17,754 nucleotides of DNA from Chitinophagales bacterium (lineage in GTDB: Bacteria > Bacteroidota > Bacteroidia > Chitinophagales > JAHDHT01): assembly GCA_020631175.1 (NCBI GenBank), contig JAHDHT010000072.1:1-17754 (forward strand), written 5' to 3'. Every line of letters begins with the position of its first letter. Within the stretch, counting starts at the first letter, position 1. The notes under the pieces were generated by a model, which saw only the letters and a list, made by a program, of their open reading frames with translations, ran no database searches and was not told where the DNA came from. A program made the position numbers and the translations under genes. Shown here one piece after another: positions 16,701 through 17,754 of this stretch.

Positions 16701-17210
16701 TTTGATTTAAGTGTAGATCAATACAGTATTGGAAAAGTGGATGCCGCAATTACCCGTTTCGATCAGATTTCAGTTAACGGTTCAGGTCAGATAGGCGAGT
16801 TAGTGGTTGTTATAATTGACAATTTAGATGGAAAAGATTTACTCCAACAAACGACAACAGCTTCTACCCAGAATATTTTCTGTGTAGATGGAAACAAAGA
16901 TCGGTTAGATATAAATAATTCGAGTTTGAATCTTATTGTTGAGGAAAAAGTAACGAATTCAATTAATGATATAGATGTATCTGAAATTGAATTATATCCG
17001 AATCCAACTAAGGGCTTAATTAATTTCAATCAAAAAGCTAATAAAATCGAATCAATAAGTTTATATAGCGCAGACGGAACTTATATTATGATGGATAATC
17101 AAACTAACAATTTGACTTTCGATATCAGACATCTACCTGGTGGTTTATATTGGTTAAGATTTCAACTACAGGACGGTTCATTTCAAAACGCTTCAATAAT
17201 AAAATATTAA
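13722..17210 (+). CDS. Giant T9SS-secreted protein with CxC N-terminus, cadherin-like segments and dockerin/cohesin-like tail
   Basis: This 1162-residue protein starts at the ATG at 13722, which gives a clean signal peptide (MNTLLKSLLIILFTIVIKQS, cleavage after Ala22). A TTG 12 codons earlier is rejected. The mature protein begins CDC. With YKLIELYSG and further Cys at 80, 108 and 141, residues 23-150 resemble an NTR/TIMP-like domain (tentative). Cadherin-like/Ig-like (Big_9-type) segments cover about 305-390 (DDYYSTTNSESISFNPIEND), 631-722 and 736-813. Residues 395-625 are an aromatic-rich part I do not recognise. The tail has a dockerin-like pair (DSNNDGIASNFD and DCNGDGIVSEAD, residues 824-905), a cohesin-like sandwich (about 925-1080) and a T9SS type A sorting domain (1089-1162: ELYPNPTKG, GLYWLRFQ, ASIIKY). 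The tail is homologous to that of the first giant protein. It is likely surface-exposed or released. Confidence 0.88.
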   Translation: MNTLLKSLLIILFTIVIKQSNACDCLDSGDLTPYDQLLEEGAFMWKATPAGPFELEEENEFGNFGSRLYKLIELYSGNMCSYAPVVNLNEDSLIHIAEYENGFVNNDCFYSLNSNVADTFLLITKEIIHFEDKVAFVLNNCFENKAAIINDSLFQLQSYYQNVNTTFPYNESFDNFIDTLSHFYSNPLASIELQEDTIIYFIDNYAHLSSNWQTFSIHDFISFDICDINDYDKIVVSDNDGPASVVFLNDETQDSLTIGFSLWFSPNIVDRFFTAELFLCSDLNICDTIPINLSIRFPSSNLQDDYYSTTNSESISFNPIENDDLNLDFQGYLPEIISNPNYGMVNFSGWNNGEYDFIYEPTSDSTFIDSIKYRICSNLDCDTATMFFEQYSPQVEMTNEIIQIQLYDTLQHIIFLNDSIFIQRNLQLPTNQYQGRWNYKAYDNQWLGDWPYDYFDYNPYNFSIDINGDETTLKNLYGFIRNRAPWPGLDSFDWFNKIEDTLYKGKAEFILDTDYLEFSTEFPIPTFQQFNITTSMSGYFGTQDEYLIWQWMPFFSETNKGFMMFKYVEDASIEIIQEPNHINVDTIQNGIQYRSNSFTNWEEDSIIYEICIKSGHCFERKIEFQNPSNHSPILSVDTFAIIQASNSSFYPLLNDTDPNGDSLFINDMIYDESIFDIQFEADHFNITPINPFLDSGTSNLMYEACDTFFNCSFENIAIKIEQCEAPVSYFDYQFNLFTNDTISFYVNNSSYNEPFYDLELVHSNHQGSIYLEYSSEVVWKYVPPANFTGKDTLLHFAGTVCSDHLYYRFVFDVDEDTTQLDENVWPGDSNNDGIASNFDLLSIGLNYNKTGQDRLNATSNWIGQSAFNWSNAYLGLNDKHSDCNGDGIVSEADIDAILQNYNSTHNESLFTQPPYELSDIYPDALSDIFLVPQTDTVFTGDTVRIPIYLGDGSELINDVYGIAFSVYYDTTIIVPNSVSINFNDGWIADEGDYFDLSVDQYSIGKVDAAITRFDQISVNGSGQIGELVVVIIDNLDGKDLLQQTTTASTQNIFCVDGNKDRLDINNSSLNLIVEEKVTNSINDIDVSEIELYPNPTKGLINFNQKANKIESISLYSADGTYIMMDNQTNNLTFDIRHLPGGLYWLRFQLQDGSFQNASIIKY

Positions 17211-17229
17211 GTACAAAACTCTTGCTTAA

Positions 17230-17266
17230 AATTAAAAGACCGGTTCTTAATTGAATCGGTCTTTTT
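17230..17266. terminator. Bidirectional terminator, identical to the one at 12103-12139
   Basis: This has the same 13-bp stem with TTAATT loop (17234-17246 with 17253-17265) and the same 37 nt without a mismatch. It lies between the second giant gene and the convergent histidine kinase gene, whose TAA stop (17267-17265) overlaps the stem end. Sequence outside the 37 nt differs from the first copy. Confidence 0.85.
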
Positions 17267-17754
17267 ATTTAGGAAAATATACAATTATAGAAGTGCCTTC
17301 ATTGTCTGACAATGCTTTAATTGAGCCCTGATGTCTTTGAATGATTTTTTTTACAATCGATAAACCCAAACCACTTCCTTTATAGGCACTTACCGCATGT
17401 AGTCGTTTAAAAGGCTCAAATATTTCCTGCAAATATTCCCTATCAATTCCGATACCATTATCCTTAAAGGTAATTTTGTGTTTATTTCCTTCCTGAATAT
17501 AAAGTATATCTAACTTTGCCAAATGATCTTCATTTGCCGGTTGAAACTTTATCGCATTGCTAATCAAATTTTGAAAAATAGATTTAATTCCATTTATATT
17601 ACCTCTTATAACTGGTAGGTTATCTATTTTAACCAGAAAATCGTCCGTCCTGTTTAAATCCAAAATCTCTTCGACCAATTCATTTAGATCTACATCTGTC
17701 ATTTCGAACGGTATACTTTCTATTCTCGCATAAGAAGCCAGATCACTTATTAAT
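17265..17754 (-). CDS. Sensor histidine kinase, C-terminal part (cut by window edge)
   Basis: The frame is open to the right edge of the window. The ATG at 17702 is internal, since upstream in-frame codons read LISDLASYARIESIPFE, the usual sequence between the phosphoacceptor helix and the ATPase domain. The HATPase_c domain is complete: N box NLISNAIKF, G1 box DNGIGID, F box IFEPFKRLH, G2 box KGSGLGLSIVKK, and end IIVYFPK. It binds ATP and phosphorylates a His that must lie beyond the window. Input domains and the partner response regulator are therefore not visible. It is convergent with the second giant gene across the shared terminator. Confidence 0.9.
   Translation of the reverse strand, partial: LISDLASYARIESIPFEMTDVDLNELVEEILDLNRTDDFLVKIDNLPVIRGNINGIKSIFQNLISNAIKFQPANEDHLAKLDILYIQEGNKHKITFKDNGIGIDREYLQEIFEPFKRLHAVSAYKGSGLGLSIVKKIIQRHQGSIKALSDNEGTSIIVYFPK

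Overview
The window comes from an AT-rich member of the Bacteroidota. Three lines of evidence support this: two very large secreted proteins end in type IX secretion (T9SS, Por) C-terminal sorting domains, promoter boxes resemble the Bacteroidota consensus TAnnTTTG, and many signal peptides end in ..A-Q. The mix of huge Cys-rich repeat proteins, dockerin-like modules and VCBS proteins suggests a Saprospiria-like lineage, but that placement is an inference.

Left part (1-4247, minus strand): a tight operon with 4-5 nt gaps, read right to left. It encodes a secreted alpha/beta hydrolase (BD-FAE-like esterase), an exported protein with a thioredoxin-like N-terminus and a YceI-like C-terminus, a YceI-family lipoprotein, a VCBS/FG-GAP beta-propeller protein, and the first codons of another exported protein cut by the window edge. 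The propeller gene carries an in-frame TAA just before its seventh blade. The reading frame beyond the stop still encodes that blade. A divergent AraC-family regulator (4454-5353) is the natural candidate controller of the operon.

Middle (5391-6915): a small TPR-like protein on the minus strand, a GC-richer palindromic repeat block that artificially lengthens its reading frame, then tRNA-Leu(TAA) and tRNA-Gly(GCC), each with its own terminator. A 436-bp gene-free stretch follows and leads to the first giant gene.

Right part (6916-17210): two giant T9SS cargo genes on the plus strand. The first (1721 aa) has fifteen tandem repeats of about 90 residues, each with exactly four cysteines. The second (1162 aa) has a CxC N-terminus and cadherin-like/Ig-like segments. 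Both end in the same three-part tail: dockerin-like double calcium loop, cohesin-like beta-sandwich, T9SS sorting domain. Both also end in the same 37-nt terminator, which in each case sits between convergent genes. Between them, on the minus strand, lies a 472-aa helical cytoplasmic protein of unknown function. The window closes with the C-terminal catalytic part of a sensor histidine kinase (minus strand, cut by the edge).

The strongest candidate for undescribed biology is the Cys-repeat giant and its partner, two T9SS-exported surface or filament proteins sharing a calcium-dependent tail. The second is the operon pairing two YceI proteins with an esterase and a propeller.
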